A stretch of 64,000 bases of DNA from Microbacterium stercoris. Lineage in GTDB: Bacteria > Actinomycetota > Actinomycetes > Actinomycetales > Microbacteriaceae. The position numbers and the translations under genes were made by a program. Within the stretch, counting starts at the first letter, position 1, and each line of letters starts with the position of its first letter. The stretch covers positions 533,587 through 597,586 of the forward strand of contig NZ_JAGFOA010000001.1 of NCBI RefSeq assembly GCF_017592545.1, in the 5' to 3' direction. Positions 44,471-52,272 of this stretch are shown piece after piece. A model generated the notes under the pieces. That model was not told the origin of the DNA and searched no databases. It worked only from the letters and a program-made list of their open reading frames with translations.

Positions 44471-45804
44471 CCGAGGAGCACCGTTTCGGGTTCCGCACCC
44501 GCGCGCTGCACGCCGGCGGCACCCCCGATGCCGCGACCGGTGCCCGCGCGGTGCCGATCTACCAGACATCGTCGTTCGTGTTCGACGGTGCCCAGGACGC
44601 CGCGAACCTCTTCGCGCTCCAGAAGTACGGCAACATCTACTCGCGCATCGGCAACCCGACGGTCGCCGCGCTCGAGGAGCGCCTCGCCTCCCTCGAGGGC
44701 GGCATCGGCGCCGTGGCGACGGCGAGCGGCATGAGCGCCGAGTTCATCACCTTCGCCGCACTGGTCGGAGCCGGCGACCATGTCGTCGCCTCGGCCAACC
44801 TCTACGGCGGCACCGTGACGCAGCTCGATGTGACGCTGCGCCGCTTCGGGGTCGACACCACGTTCGTGGCCTCCAGCGACCCGGCGGAGTACGCCGCGGC
44901 GATCCGCGAGAACACGAAGGTTCTCTACGTCGAGGGCATCGGCAACCCGTCGGGAGAGATCGCCGACATCGAGGGTCTCGCCGAGGTCGCCCACGCCGCG
45001 GGCATCCCGCTCGTGGTCGACTCGACGCTCTCGACCCCGTACCTCTCGCGCCCGCTCGAGCACGGCGCCGACATCGTGATCCACTCGGTCACGAAGTTCC
45101 TCGGCGGCCACGGCACCACCCTCGGCGGCATCGTGATCGAATCAGGACGGTTCGACTGGGGCAACGGCAAGTTCCCGACCATGACCGAGCCCGTGCCCTC
45201 CTATGGCGGCATCAAGTGGTGGGACAACTTCGGTGAGTACGGGTTCCTCACCAAGCTGCGCAGCGAGCAGCTGCGCGACATCGGCCCCTCGCTCGGTCCG
45301 ACCGCCGCGTTCAATCTGCTGCAGGGCGTCGAGACCCTCCCGCAGCGCATCGACGCGCACCTCGCCAACGCGCGCACCGTGGCGGAGTGGCTGTCGACGG
45401 ATCCGCGCGTGTCGTTCGTGACGTGGGCGGGCCTCGAGAGCCACCCGCACCACGAGCGCGCGAAGAAGTACTTCCCCCTCGGCCCGGGCTCCGTCTTCGC
45501 GTTCGGTGTGAAGCCGCAGGGCGACTTCGCCGACGACGCCGCGGTCGCCGATGCGGCGCGCGCGGCGGGCGAGACGTTCATCGACTCCGTGCGCCTCGCC
45601 TCGCACCTCGCCAACATCGGCGATGCGCGCACGCTCGTCATCCATCCCGCCTCCACCACGCATCAGCAGCTCACGCCGGAGCAGCTGGTCTCGGCGGGCG
45701 TGCCGGCCGACCTGATCCGCATCTCGGTCGGCCTCGAGGACGTCGAGGACATCATCTGGGACCTGGATCAGGCCCTCACCGAGGCGACGGGAGTCACACG
45801 ATGA
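44467..45804 (+). CDS. metY: O-acetylhomoserine aminocarboxypropyltransferase (sulfhydrylase)
   Basis: 445 aa Cys/Met-metabolism PLP enzyme. FRTRALHAGGTPDAATGARAVPIYQTSSFVFD at the N-terminus, YSRIGNPTVAALEERLASLEGG near 58, PLP Lys K210 in HSVTKFLGGHG, and the FGEYGFLTKLRSE stretch near 245 found in MetY but not MetB/MetC. Adds sulfide to O-acetylhomoserine to give homocysteine plus acetate. Placed after a sulfonate-type importer and Acs, and overlapping the CoA-binding protein gene. Confidence 0.94.
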   Translation: MTEEHRFGFRTRALHAGGTPDAATGARAVPIYQTSSFVFDGAQDAANLFALQKYGNIYSRIGNPTVAALEERLASLEGGIGAVATASGMSAEFITFAALVGAGDHVVASANLYGGTVTQLDVTLRRFGVDTTFVASSDPAEYAAAIRENTKVLYVEGIGNPSGEIADIEGLAEVAHAAGIPLVVDSTLSTPYLSRPLEHGADIVIHSVTKFLGGHGTTLGGIVIESGRFDWGNGKFPTMTEPVPSYGGIKWWDNFGEYGFLTKLRSEQLRDIGPSLGPTAAFNLLQGVETLPQRIDAHLANARTVAEWLSTDPRVSFVTWAGLESHPHHERAKKYFPLGPGSVFAFGVKPQGDFADDAAVADAARAAGETFIDSVRLASHLANIGDARTLVIHPASTTHQQLTPEQLVSAGVPADLIRISVGLEDVEDIIWDLDQALTEATGVTR

Positions 45805-46349
45805 GCGAAGCACCCGGCGGGCTGGTCGCCTGCGAGCTGCCCTGGGCGAAGGAACCCGTCCCCGGACGCACCTGGGTCGGGCCCGGCGCGCAGGCGCGAT
45901 ACGAGATCCTGCGCCGCGCGAAGACGATCGCGATCGTCGGCGCCTCGAACAACCCCGCGCGTGCCAGCTACTTCGTCGGCACCTACCTGCTGTCGAGCTC
46001 GCCGTACGAGGTGTACTTCGTCAACCCGCGCGAGACGACGATCCTGGGCCGCCCGGCCTATGCGAGCCTGGCCGACCTGCCGGTGAAGCCCGACATCGTC
46101 GACGTGTTCCGCCGCGACGAGGATCTGCCGGGCGTCGCCCGCGAGGCCGTCGAGGCGGGCGCCCAGACCCTGTGGCTGCAGCTCGGCTCGTGGAACGAGG
46201 AGGCCGCCGCGATCGCCGAGGAGGGCGGTCTGGACGTGGTGATGGACCGCTGCGTGAAGATCGAGCACGCTCGGTTCCACGGTGGCCTGCACCTCGCCGG
46301 CTTCGACACGGGCGTCATCAGCTCCAAGCGCCAGCTGCTCGCCCGCTGA
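45801..46349 (+). CDS. CoA-binding domain protein (CoA_binding_2, YccU-like)
   Basis: 182 aa. A single Rossmann-like CoA-binding domain: KTIAIVGASNNPARASYFVGTYLLSSSPYEVYFVNP near 35, then ILGRPAYASLADLP and DIVDVFRRDEDLPGVAREAV near 80, LWLQLGSWNEEAAA near 117, and VMDRCVKIEH near 140. Function unproven; in many actinobacteria and relatives it sits next to metY, as here, suggesting a link to homocysteine or acyl-CoA metabolism. Last gene of the operon, ended by the terminator at 46362-46393. Confidence 0.88.
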   Translation: MSEAPGGLVACELPWAKEPVPGRTWVGPGAQARYEILRRAKTIAIVGASNNPARASYFVGTYLLSSSPYEVYFVNPRETTILGRPAYASLADLPVKPDIVDVFRRDEDLPGVAREAVEAGAQTLWLQLGSWNEEAAAIAEEGGLDVVMDRCVKIEHARFHGGLHLAGFDTGVISSKRQLLAR

Positions 46350-46361
46350 CGCGGCAAGACA

Positions 46362-46393
46362 CGAGGAGGCCGGATCCGCCGATCCGGGCCTCG
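46362..46393 (+). terminator. Terminator of the sulfur operon
   Basis: CGAGG and CCGGATC pair with GATCCGG and CCTCG around a CGCC loop, with a small internal loop, 13 bases after the CoA-binding protein stop. Confidence 0.7.
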
Positions 46394-46442
46394 TCGCATT
46401 CTGGGCGCTGCTGCAGGTTGCTCCGCGGACGCCCGGCTCGTG

Positions 46443-47069
46443 TCATCCGCGGCGCTCGGGATAGTACGCCCCGTCACCGCTCGCTTCGAGCGCCCGCGCG
46501 ACGATCTCGATGTGCTCGTGCGCCATCTCCTCGGGCATGGCGGGGAGCACCTGCTCCCAGAACGGCAGGATGGCGCCTCGCCCCTGCATCATGCCTTCCG
46601 GACGCGCGTACGCCCAGAGGTGCAGATGAGCGGATCCGTCGTTCCAGCGCATGAGATGACACCGCGCGACCCCGGGGATCCGCTTCACGGCGTTGGAGAC
46701 TCGCTGGAGCACCGGTCCCATCGCGCTCAGCACATCCAGCGGCGCGCTCTCGAGCAGCACATGAGCACGAGGAGAGATCGTCGCGATGAAGGGCAGGCCC
46801 GGTACCGCGAACCCCGACCGCACCGCCCACGTGTCGTTCGCCCAGATCGTGTGCGGGGAAGGACGGCAGTGACCGCACTCTGACGGGTCCGTCTCGCCGT
46901 GACGAGGATTCTCCGGCGTGAGCATCTCGGCGAGCGGCAGGAATCGGAGTGAGGTGATACTCGGCACGCCGGCGCCGCTCACCCCGCTCGCATCGAGCGT
47001 CTCGCCGATGGGCGACCAGCGGTGCCAGGGGGAGTCAGCCGGGCTCTGGGGAGAGTCATCCCTCGTCAT
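46443..47069 (-). CDS. HIT-like (histidine triad superfamily) protein
   Basis: 208 aa. A CGHC pair (possible zinc site) near residue 69 precedes WANDTWAVRSGFAVPGLPFIATISPRAHVLL, then CHLMRWNDGSAHLHLWAYARPEG near 150. The core HLHLW corresponds to the HIT motif but has Trp where the third His is expected; the nucleophilic middle His is kept. HIT proteins hydrolyse or transfer nucleotides. ATG at 47069 is chosen over a GTG at 47087 because TTCGAT lies 6 bases before it, though neither has a clear ribosome site. Diverges from the gene at 47137. Confidence 0.72.
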   Translation of the reverse strand: MTRDDSPQSPADSPWHRWSPIGETLDASGVSGAGVPSITSLRFLPLAEMLTPENPRHGETDPSECGHCRPSPHTIWANDTWAVRSGFAVPGLPFIATISPRAHVLLESAPLDVLSAMGPVLQRVSNAVKRIPGVARCHLMRWNDGSAHLHLWAYARPEGMMQGRGAILPFWEQVLPAMPEEMAHEHIEIVARALEASGDGAYYPERRG

Positions 47070-47124
47070 GACCGTATCGAAGCACACCTCGCGGGGCGTA
47101 TCCCGGCGCGGGTATCCGTGCCGC

Positions 47125-47130
47125 TACAGT
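47125..47130 (+). promoter_or_regulatory. Leaderless -10 box (TACAGT)
   Basis: TACAGT, a 6-base spacer, then ATG at 47137. Confidence 0.55.
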
Positions 47131-47136
47131 CGGGGC

Positions 47137-47568
47137 ATGATTCCCGAGATCAACTACTGGGCCGTCCTCCTCGCGACGGTGTCGAGCATGCTCGTCGGCA
47201 CCATCTGGTACGCGCCGAAGGTCTTCGGCACCCGCTGGTCGACGTTGTCCGGCGCGTCCATGGAGGGCACCGGCAAGGACGCCGTTGTGCCGATCGCCGT
47301 CACGGTCGTGGTGAGCTTCGTCACCGCGTGGGTGCTCGCGGGCGCCACCACCATCGCGTGGCACTTCTACGAGGGAAGCTACTTCGTGTCGGCTGTCGTG
47401 ACGGGGCTGCTGCTGTGGGCGGGATTCACGGCGGCGCGGTTCATCACGCACGACGCCTTCGAAGGCCGCCCGTCTGGACTCACGACGCTCAACATCGCCC
47501 ACGAGCTCGTCACGATCGTGGTGATGGCGGTGATCGTCGGCGTCTGGCCGCCGGCCGGCACCGTCTGA
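47137..47568 (+). CDS. DUF1761 membrane protein
   Basis: 143 aa with four transmembrane segments. The signature INYWAVLLATVSSMLVGTIWYAPKVFG at the N-terminus and the closing INIAHELVTIVVMAVIVGVW-like segment match DUF1761. Role unknown. Start fixed by the TACAGT box and by the family N-terminus; monocistronic. Converges with the HAD phosphatase. Confidence 0.86.
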   Translation: MIPEINYWAVLLATVSSMLVGTIWYAPKVFGTRWSTLSGASMEGTGKDAVVPIAVTVVVSFVTAWVLAGATTIAWHFYEGSYFVSAVVTGLLLWAGFTAARFITHDAFEGRPSGLTTLNIAHELVTIVVMAVIVGVWPPAGTV

Positions 47569-47584
47569 CTGCTCGCGCGAAGGG

Positions 47585-48241
47585 TCAGCCGGCGAAGGCG
47601 ATCCGGATCACCCCGTCCCCTTCCTGCGTGACCGTCACGCCGCGCAGGTCGGGCACCGCGTGCGTCGGATCGTGCGCGACGGCGTCCGCCCCCACGCCCA
47701 CCACGCGCATCCCGGCCGCGCGGCCGGCGGTGATCCCGGCGTAGGAATCCTCGAACACCACGCAGTCGGCGGGATCGACGCCGAGCGCCTCGGCCGCCAT
47801 CAGGAAGCCGGACGGATCGGGCTTGCTCGCGGGGACATCCTCCGCGGTGATCGCGACGGCGGGCACGGCGAGCCCGGCGGCGCTCATCCGGGCCTGGGCG
47901 AGCGGCAGACTGGCGGAGGTGACGAGCGCGTGCGGCACCTTCGCGAGGGAGGCGAGAAAGGCCCCGGCGCCAGGGATCTCGACGACCCCGTCGGTGTCCT
48001 CGGTCTCGCGTACGAGCATCGCGGCGCCCTCGGCGTGGTTCAGCTCGGCGGGTCGCTCGGGCAGCAGCACGGCCATGCTGCTGTACGCCTGACGGCCGTG
48101 GATCAAGGCGAGCACGGTCTCCGGGTCGAGGCCGTGCTCGGCCGACCACTCGAGCCAGATCCGCTCGACGACGGCCGTCGAATCGACGAGGGTTCCATCC
48201 ATATCGAGCAGCAGAGCGCGCGCTTCGAGGGTTTTCGTCAC
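47585..48241 (-). CDS. HAD-superfamily sugar-phosphate-type phosphatase
   Basis: 218 aa HAD-IA enzyme. Motif I LLLDMDGTLVDSTAV (nucleophile D13, acid D15), motif II ALVTSASLPLAQARM near 108, motif III Lys in PASKPDPSGFLMAAEALGVDP near 148, motif IV VVFEDSYAGITAGRAAG near 168. The four-helix cap resembles that of glycerol-3-phosphate/2-deoxyglucose-6-phosphate phosphatases or beta-phosphoglucomutase; the substrate is not decided. GTG start at 48241 with TACGGT 6 bases upstream. Confidence 0.88.
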   Translation of the reverse strand: MTKTLEARALLLDMDGTLVDSTAVVERIWLEWSAEHGLDPETVLALIHGRQAYSSMAVLLPERPAELNHAEGAAMLVRETEDTDGVVEIPGAGAFLASLAKVPHALVTSASLPLAQARMSAAGLAVPAVAITAEDVPASKPDPSGFLMAAEALGVDPADCVVFEDSYAGITAGRAAGMRVVGVGADAVAHDPTHAVPDLRGVTVTQEGDGVIRIAFAG

Positions 48242-48247
48242 AGATCG

Positions 48248-48253
48248 ACCGTA
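48248..48253 (-). promoter_or_regulatory. Leaderless -10 box (TACGGT)
   Basis: Minus-strand TACGGT, 6 bases, then GTG at 48241. Confidence 0.55.
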
Positions 48254-48320
48254 TCGGTCTTGTCGCCGCCTGCCGTGGGTCGTACGGTGAGCGCGTCGGA
48301 ACCCAGATGAGGAGGCAGCG

Positions 48321-48683
48321 ATGGCGCACGGAGATGTGACTCACCTCGAGATCCCGGTCGGTGACCTGGAGCGCGGACAGCAGTTCTACGCCGATTTGTT
48401 CGGATGGAGCTTCGCCTCACCTCCGGGTTTCGAGGAGTACCCGATGTGGCAGGCGCCCAACGGCGTCTCCGGCGGCGCCCTGACGCCGCGCGAGGAAGGC
48501 TTCACGCAACCGCGCTCGGTCGTCGAGGTGGACTCGATCGAGGAGACGCTGCGGAAGGTCACTGCCGCGGGAGGCACCGTGCTCAAGGAGCGCTCGCCGA
48601 TCAGCGAGACCAGCTGGTGGGCGCTCTTCCGCGACCCCGACGGAAACGAGATCGGGCTGTTCGAAGGCAGCTACGAGGGCTGA
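48321..48683 (+). CDS. VOC (glyoxalase/bleomycin resistance) family protein
   Basis: 120 aa, one vicinal-oxygen-chelate domain with two beta-alpha-beta-beta-beta units: VTHLEIPVGDLERGQQFYADLFGWSF and the second half ending ALFRDPDGNEIGLFEGSY. Metal ligands H8 and a C-terminal Glu are visible. Short VOC proteins of this type may bind a small molecule or act as lyases; function unknown. Strong GAGGAGG ribosome site before ATG at 48321. Confidence 0.85.
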   Translation: MAHGDVTHLEIPVGDLERGQQFYADLFGWSFASPPGFEEYPMWQAPNGVSGGALTPREEGFTQPRSVVEVDSIEETLRKVTAAGGTVLKERSPISETSWWALFRDPDGNEIGLFEGSYEG

Positions 48684-48700
48684 CCTCGATCCGGTCCACC

Positions 48701-49750
48701 TCAGCCGATCGGGTCCGCTGAGCGGGGCGGAGGCGCCGTGGTGCCGCGTTCGTGCAGCGTCGGCGTGCCGCCGAGGCGGGCGTGCGGCGGCTCGCCGGCG
48801 AGCACGGCGCCGAGCAGGCGCGCGGCCTCGGTACCGTACTGCACCACGTCGTACGACATGACGGAGATGGGCGGGTCGGTGACCTGCGTCAGCATCGAGT
48901 CGTCCCAGCCGACGACGCTGAGCGCCGAGGGCACGTCGACGCCGAGGCTGCGCGCGACGCGCAGGCCGTTGACGGCCGTGAGCCCCGAGTCGAAGACGAA
49001 CGCGGAGTAACCTCCGGCGGCGAGCAGATCGCGCGTGTGCTGCTCGGCCAGCGCCACACCGAAATCGCCGTGCCGGATTGCGTAGCGCACGCCCAGCCGG
49101 TCGCACTCGGCTGAGAACGCCTCGTCGCGGATCCTCACGTGCGCGAAGTGCGCGCCGCCGGCGATGCGGGCGATCGCGCGATGCCCCAGGGCATGGAGGT
49201 GGCGGACCGCGTCGCGCACGCCGGCGGCGTCATCGGTCCAGGCGGTGGCGAGATCGCCCGTGAGCGACGGGTCTCCGATCGCGACGGCGGGGAGGCCGAT
49301 GGAGCGCACGACGTCGACGCGCGGGTCGTCGCTCTCGAAGTCGACCAGCACGACGCCGTCGACGCGCTGCTCGGATGTCCATCTGCGATAGGTCGCGATC
49401 TCGGACTCGCGGTCCTTCGCGAGCTGCAGGAGCAGGCCGCGGCCCTGTTCCGCGAGCCCGATCTCGAGCCCCGCGATGAGCTGCATGAAGAACGACTCAT
49501 TCGCCAGGAACCGCGGGTCGCGGCGCAGCACCAGACCGACCGTGTCGCTGCGGCCCTGCGAGAGCATCCGTGCGGCGGCGGTCGGGGCGAAGTCGAGCGA
49601 GGCGGCGATCTCGAGGATGTGCGCGCGGGTGCTCTCCGAGACGCCGGGCTTTCCGTTCAGGGCGTAGGAGACCGCGGATGTCGACACCCCGGCCCGGCGC
49701 GCGATGTCGCTGATCGTCAACCGCTGCGACGACTTCTTCTTTCCGGGCAT
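48701..49750 (-). CDS. LacI-family transcriptional repressor
   Basis: 349 aa. The HTH and hinge helix run RLTISDIARRAGVSTSAVSYALNGKPGVSESTRAHILEIAASLDFAPTAAARMLSQGR (residues 10-68), then a periplasmic-binding-protein-like effector domain (TVGLVLRRD...). Likely represses the adjacent mannan operon: its target should be the palindrome at 49817-49832, just downstream of the operon's promoter, and would be released by a manno-oligosaccharide. The start region TAGGGTCGATCGCATG is leaderless. Divergent from the transporter genes. Confidence 0.9.
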   Translation of the reverse strand: MPGKKKSSQRLTISDIARRAGVSTSAVSYALNGKPGVSESTRAHILEIAASLDFAPTAAARMLSQGRSDTVGLVLRRDPRFLANESFFMQLIAGLEIGLAEQGRGLLLQLAKDRESEIATYRRWTSEQRVDGVVLVDFESDDPRVDVVRSIGLPAVAIGDPSLTGDLATAWTDDAAGVRDAVRHLHALGHRAIARIAGGAHFAHVRIRDEAFSAECDRLGVRYAIRHGDFGVALAEQHTRDLLAAGGYSAFVFDSGLTAVNGLRVARSLGVDVPSALSVVGWDDSMLTQVTDPPISVMSYDVVQYGTEAARLLGAVLAGEPPHARLGGTPTLHERGTTAPPPRSADPIG

Positions 49751-49757
49751 GCGATCG

Positions 49758-49763
49758 ACCCTA
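49758..49763 (-). promoter_or_regulatory. Leaderless -10 box (TAGGGT)
   Basis: Minus-strand TAGGGT, 7 bases, then ATG at 49750 (LacI). Confidence 0.55.
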
Positions 49764-49779
49764 GGGGATCGGAGAGTGC

Positions 49780-49809
49780 TTGACAGGTCTGCGCCGTCGT
49801 GTCTACGCT
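49780..49809 (+). promoter_or_regulatory. Consensus-like promoter of the mannan operon
   Basis: TTGACA (49780-49785), an 18-base spacer and TACGCT (49804-49809); the best -35/-10 pair in the window. Predicted start near 49816, giving a leader of about 67 bases with an AGGAG ribosome site. Confidence 0.75.
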
Positions 49810-49816
49810 CATGCCA

Positions 49817-49840
49817 ACTTAAGCGCTTAAGTGCTTGAGT
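49817..49840 (+). promoter_or_regulatory. LacI-type operator: palindrome plus third half-site
   Basis: ACTTAAGCGCTTAAGT (49817-49832) is a perfect 16-bp palindrome with the central CG typical of LacI-family operators. A third half-site, GCTTGAGT, follows directly at 49833-49840. It begins at the predicted transcription start, so a bound repressor would block initiation. Confidence 0.75.
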
Positions 49841-49882
49841 GCAATCACCCCTTGAACCCATGTCGACGATGACAGGAGACCG

Positions 49883-51193
49883 ATGATGGTCACGAAGAAG
49901 TTCCTCACGGCGGGCGCCCTGATCGGGGCGGGCACGCTCGCGCTCGCCGGGTGCAGCGGCGGCGGTCAGGCTGCGGATGGCGGCGACGATGCGGTCGCGG
50001 GCACCATCACCGTGCTGACGCAGCGCACCGACATCGTCGACACGGTCTTCCAGGACTACAAGGCCGCCTTCGAGGAGGAGTACCCCGACGTCACGGTCGA
50101 GTTCGAGGCGATCACCGACTACGAGGGCGAGATCGCGGTGCGCATGAACACCGAGGACTACGGCGACGTGCTGCTGATCCCCAACAGCGTCAACCCCGAC
50201 CAGCTCGGCGACTTCTTCGAGCCCATCGGCGACACCGACGAGGTCGCGAAGACCTACCGCTTCGCGTCGGAGGAGGCCTACGACGGCAAGACCTACGGGA
50301 TCGCCATCACCGGCAACACCAACGGCCTCGTCTACAACAAGAATGTCTGGGAGGAAGCGGGCATCACCGATCTGCCCACGACCCCGGAGGAGTTCCTCGA
50401 CGACCTGAAGGCGATCGGCGAGAAGACCGACGCGATCCCGTACTACACGAACTACGCCGACGGGTGGCCCCTCAGCCAGTCCGACAGCAACCGCGGCGCA
50501 CTGGGTGATCCCGACTACTCCAACACTCACGTCGCCTACAGCGACACCCCCTGGGCAGAGGACGAGTGGCACGGCATCGTCGACGGTCTCCTCTACGACA
50601 TCGTCGAGAACGGTCTGAATGAGGAGGACCCGCTCACCACGAACTGGGAGGAGTCGAAGAACCTGCTCGGCACGGGCAAGGTCGCCACGATGCTGCTCGG
50701 CTCGTGGGCGATCACCCAGATGCAGGATGCTGCCGAAGCGGCGGGCGAATCGCGCGACGTCATCGGCTACATGCCGTTCCCGTACCAGGTGGACGGCACG
50801 TTCCACGCCCAGGTCGGCGGTGACTACAAGAACGCCATCAACGTGCACAGCGAGCACAAGGCGGCCGCGCGCGCCTGGATCGAGTGGTTCGCGAAGGAGT
50901 CGAACTACGCCTTCGACAACGGCGGCCTCTCGCCGCTCGTCGACGGGCCGACCCCGACCACGCTCGGCGACTTCGAGGAGGCCGGCGTGGAGTATGTCGA
51001 GATGACGCCCGCGAAGACCGGTGAGGAGAGCTACGAGGCCGACGTCATCAGCAAGGCCGAGATCGACCTCTACGGCCCCGTGTACCGCCAGAAGCTCGTG
51101 GACATCGCCCGAGGTGCCGCCGACGGTGACAAGGCGTCGTACTTCGCCGAGCTCAACGAGCGCTGGGCCGCCGCCCGCGCCGAGGTGGGCTGA
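49883..51193 (+). CDS. Sugar ABC transporter substrate-binding lipoprotein
   Basis: 436 aa (ATG ATG; either start is possible). Lipobox LALAGCSGGG. Family 1 solute-binding fold: TITVLTQRTDIVDTVFQDYKAAFEEEYPDVTVEFE near 35, YGIAITGNTNGLVYNKNVWEEAGI near 135, LLGSWAITQMQDAAEAAG near 270, WIEWFAKESNYA near 330. Because the downstream enzymes are beta-mannosidase and GH113 mannanase, the ligand is probably a manno-oligosaccharide. First gene of the operon; an intergenic hairpin follows. Confidence 0.92.
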   Translation: MMVTKKFLTAGALIGAGTLALAGCSGGGQAADGGDDAVAGTITVLTQRTDIVDTVFQDYKAAFEEEYPDVTVEFEAITDYEGEIAVRMNTEDYGDVLLIPNSVNPDQLGDFFEPIGDTDEVAKTYRFASEEAYDGKTYGIAITGNTNGLVYNKNVWEEAGITDLPTTPEEFLDDLKAIGEKTDAIPYYTNYADGWPLSQSDSNRGALGDPDYSNTHVAYSDTPWAEDEWHGIVDGLLYDIVENGLNEEDPLTTNWEESKNLLGTGKVATMLLGSWAITQMQDAAEAAGESRDVIGYMPFPYQVDGTFHAQVGGDYKNAINVHSEHKAAARAWIEWFAKESNYAFDNGGLSPLVDGPTPTTLGDFEEAGVEYVEMTPAKTGEESYEADVISKAEIDLYGPVYRQKLVDIARGAADGDKASYFAELNERWAAARAEVG

Positions 51194-51208
51194 CTCCAGC
51201 GCCCGCGC

Positions 51209-51237
51209 GGGGACGGCGCCGGTGCGGCGCCGTCCCC
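51209..51237 (+). other. Intercistronic hairpin between binding protein and permease genes
   Basis: GGGGACGGCGCC (51209-51220) and GGCGCCGTCCCC (51226-51237), a perfect 12-bp stem with a 5-base loop and no T run. Such structures after a binding-protein gene often stabilise its mRNA or reduce downstream transcription. Confidence 0.7.
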
Positions 51238-51282
51238 GTCCGCGCCCGCAGGTGCCCACGAGCGCTGACGAGAGGAACGAGG

Positions 51283-52272
51283 ATGACAGATCTGACAGAT
51301 GCACCCAAGCTGCAGCCATTGCCGATGCAACCCGGCACCGGCGCGACGCGCACGATCACGGTGCCCGCCAAGATGCGCCGGCGTCGGGGCGCGGGCAACC
51401 CGAACGGCACGCGCTGGTTCACCCCGTGGCTGTACCTGCTGGTTCCGGTGGGCCTGCTGGTGGTGTTCACCTACGTTCCCGTGGCGAACATGATCTGGTA
51501 CTCCTTCACCGACTGGGACGGCCTCGACAAGACCAAGGACGTGGTGGGCTTCGACAATTACGTCGAGATCTTCACGCGTCCCGAGATGTTCCAGGTCTTC
51601 TTCGTGAGCCTGTACTACCTGGCCGGATCCGTGATCCAGATGGCGCTGGCGCTCTATTTCGCGACGCTGCTGAGCTTCAGGACGCGCCTGCGCAACTTCT
51701 TCAAGGGCGTCCTCTTCTTTCCGTACCTCATCAACGGCGTGGCCATCGGCTTCGTCTTCCTCTACCTGTTCCAGCCGGATGGCACCCTCGATGCCCTGCT
51801 GACCGCCGTCGGCCTCGGAACGGATGAGCCGCGCCACTGGCTCGGCGACCCGGATCTGGCGAACTGGTCGCTGGCCGCCACCAGCGTGTGGCGCTACATG
51901 GGCCTGAACTTCGTGCTGTTCCTCGGCGCCATCCAGTCGATCCCGAGTGAGCTGTACGAGGCCGCCGAGCTCGACGGCGCGAACCGCTGGCACCAGTTCC
52001 GCTACATCATCGCGCCGGGCATCAAGCGCGTGATCAGCCTGTCGTTCATCCTGTCGATCTCGGGCGCCCTGAGCGTCTTCGAGGTCCCATTCATCATGAC
52101 GGGCGGCGCCAACGGAACCGCCACGTTCGTCATCCAGACCGTCCAGATGGCGTTCGAGTTCCGGCGTGTGGGCTTCGCCTCGGCAATGGCCGTGGTGCTG
52201 CTCGCGATCGTGCTCATCGTCACCTGGGTGCAGCGCCGGCTCGTGCCGGACGAGGAGGTCAGCCTCTCATGA
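51283..52272 (+). CDS. Sugar ABC transporter permease (MalF-like)
   Basis: 329 aa. Six main helices after a 55-residue cytoplasmic N-terminus; EAA loop YEAAELDGANRWHQFRYIIAPGIKRVISLSFILSISGAL near 225. Begins with ATG at 51283 behind GAGAGGAACGAGG. Overlaps the next permease by 4 bases (ATGA). No ATPase gene is in the operon; a shared MsiK-type ATPase encoded elsewhere is usual in actinobacteria. Confidence 0.92.
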   Translation: MTDLTDAPKLQPLPMQPGTGATRTITVPAKMRRRRGAGNPNGTRWFTPWLYLLVPVGLLVVFTYVPVANMIWYSFTDWDGLDKTKDVVGFDNYVEIFTRPEMFQVFFVSLYYLAGSVIQMALALYFATLLSFRTRLRNFFKGVLFFPYLINGVAIGFVFLYLFQPDGTLDALLTAVGLGTDEPRHWLGDPDLANWSLAATSVWRYMGLNFVLFLGAIQSIPSELYEAAELDGANRWHQFRYIIAPGIKRVISLSFILSISGALSVFEVPFIMTGGANGTATFVIQTVQMAFEFRRVGFASAMAVVLLAIVLIVTWVQRRLVPDEEVSLS

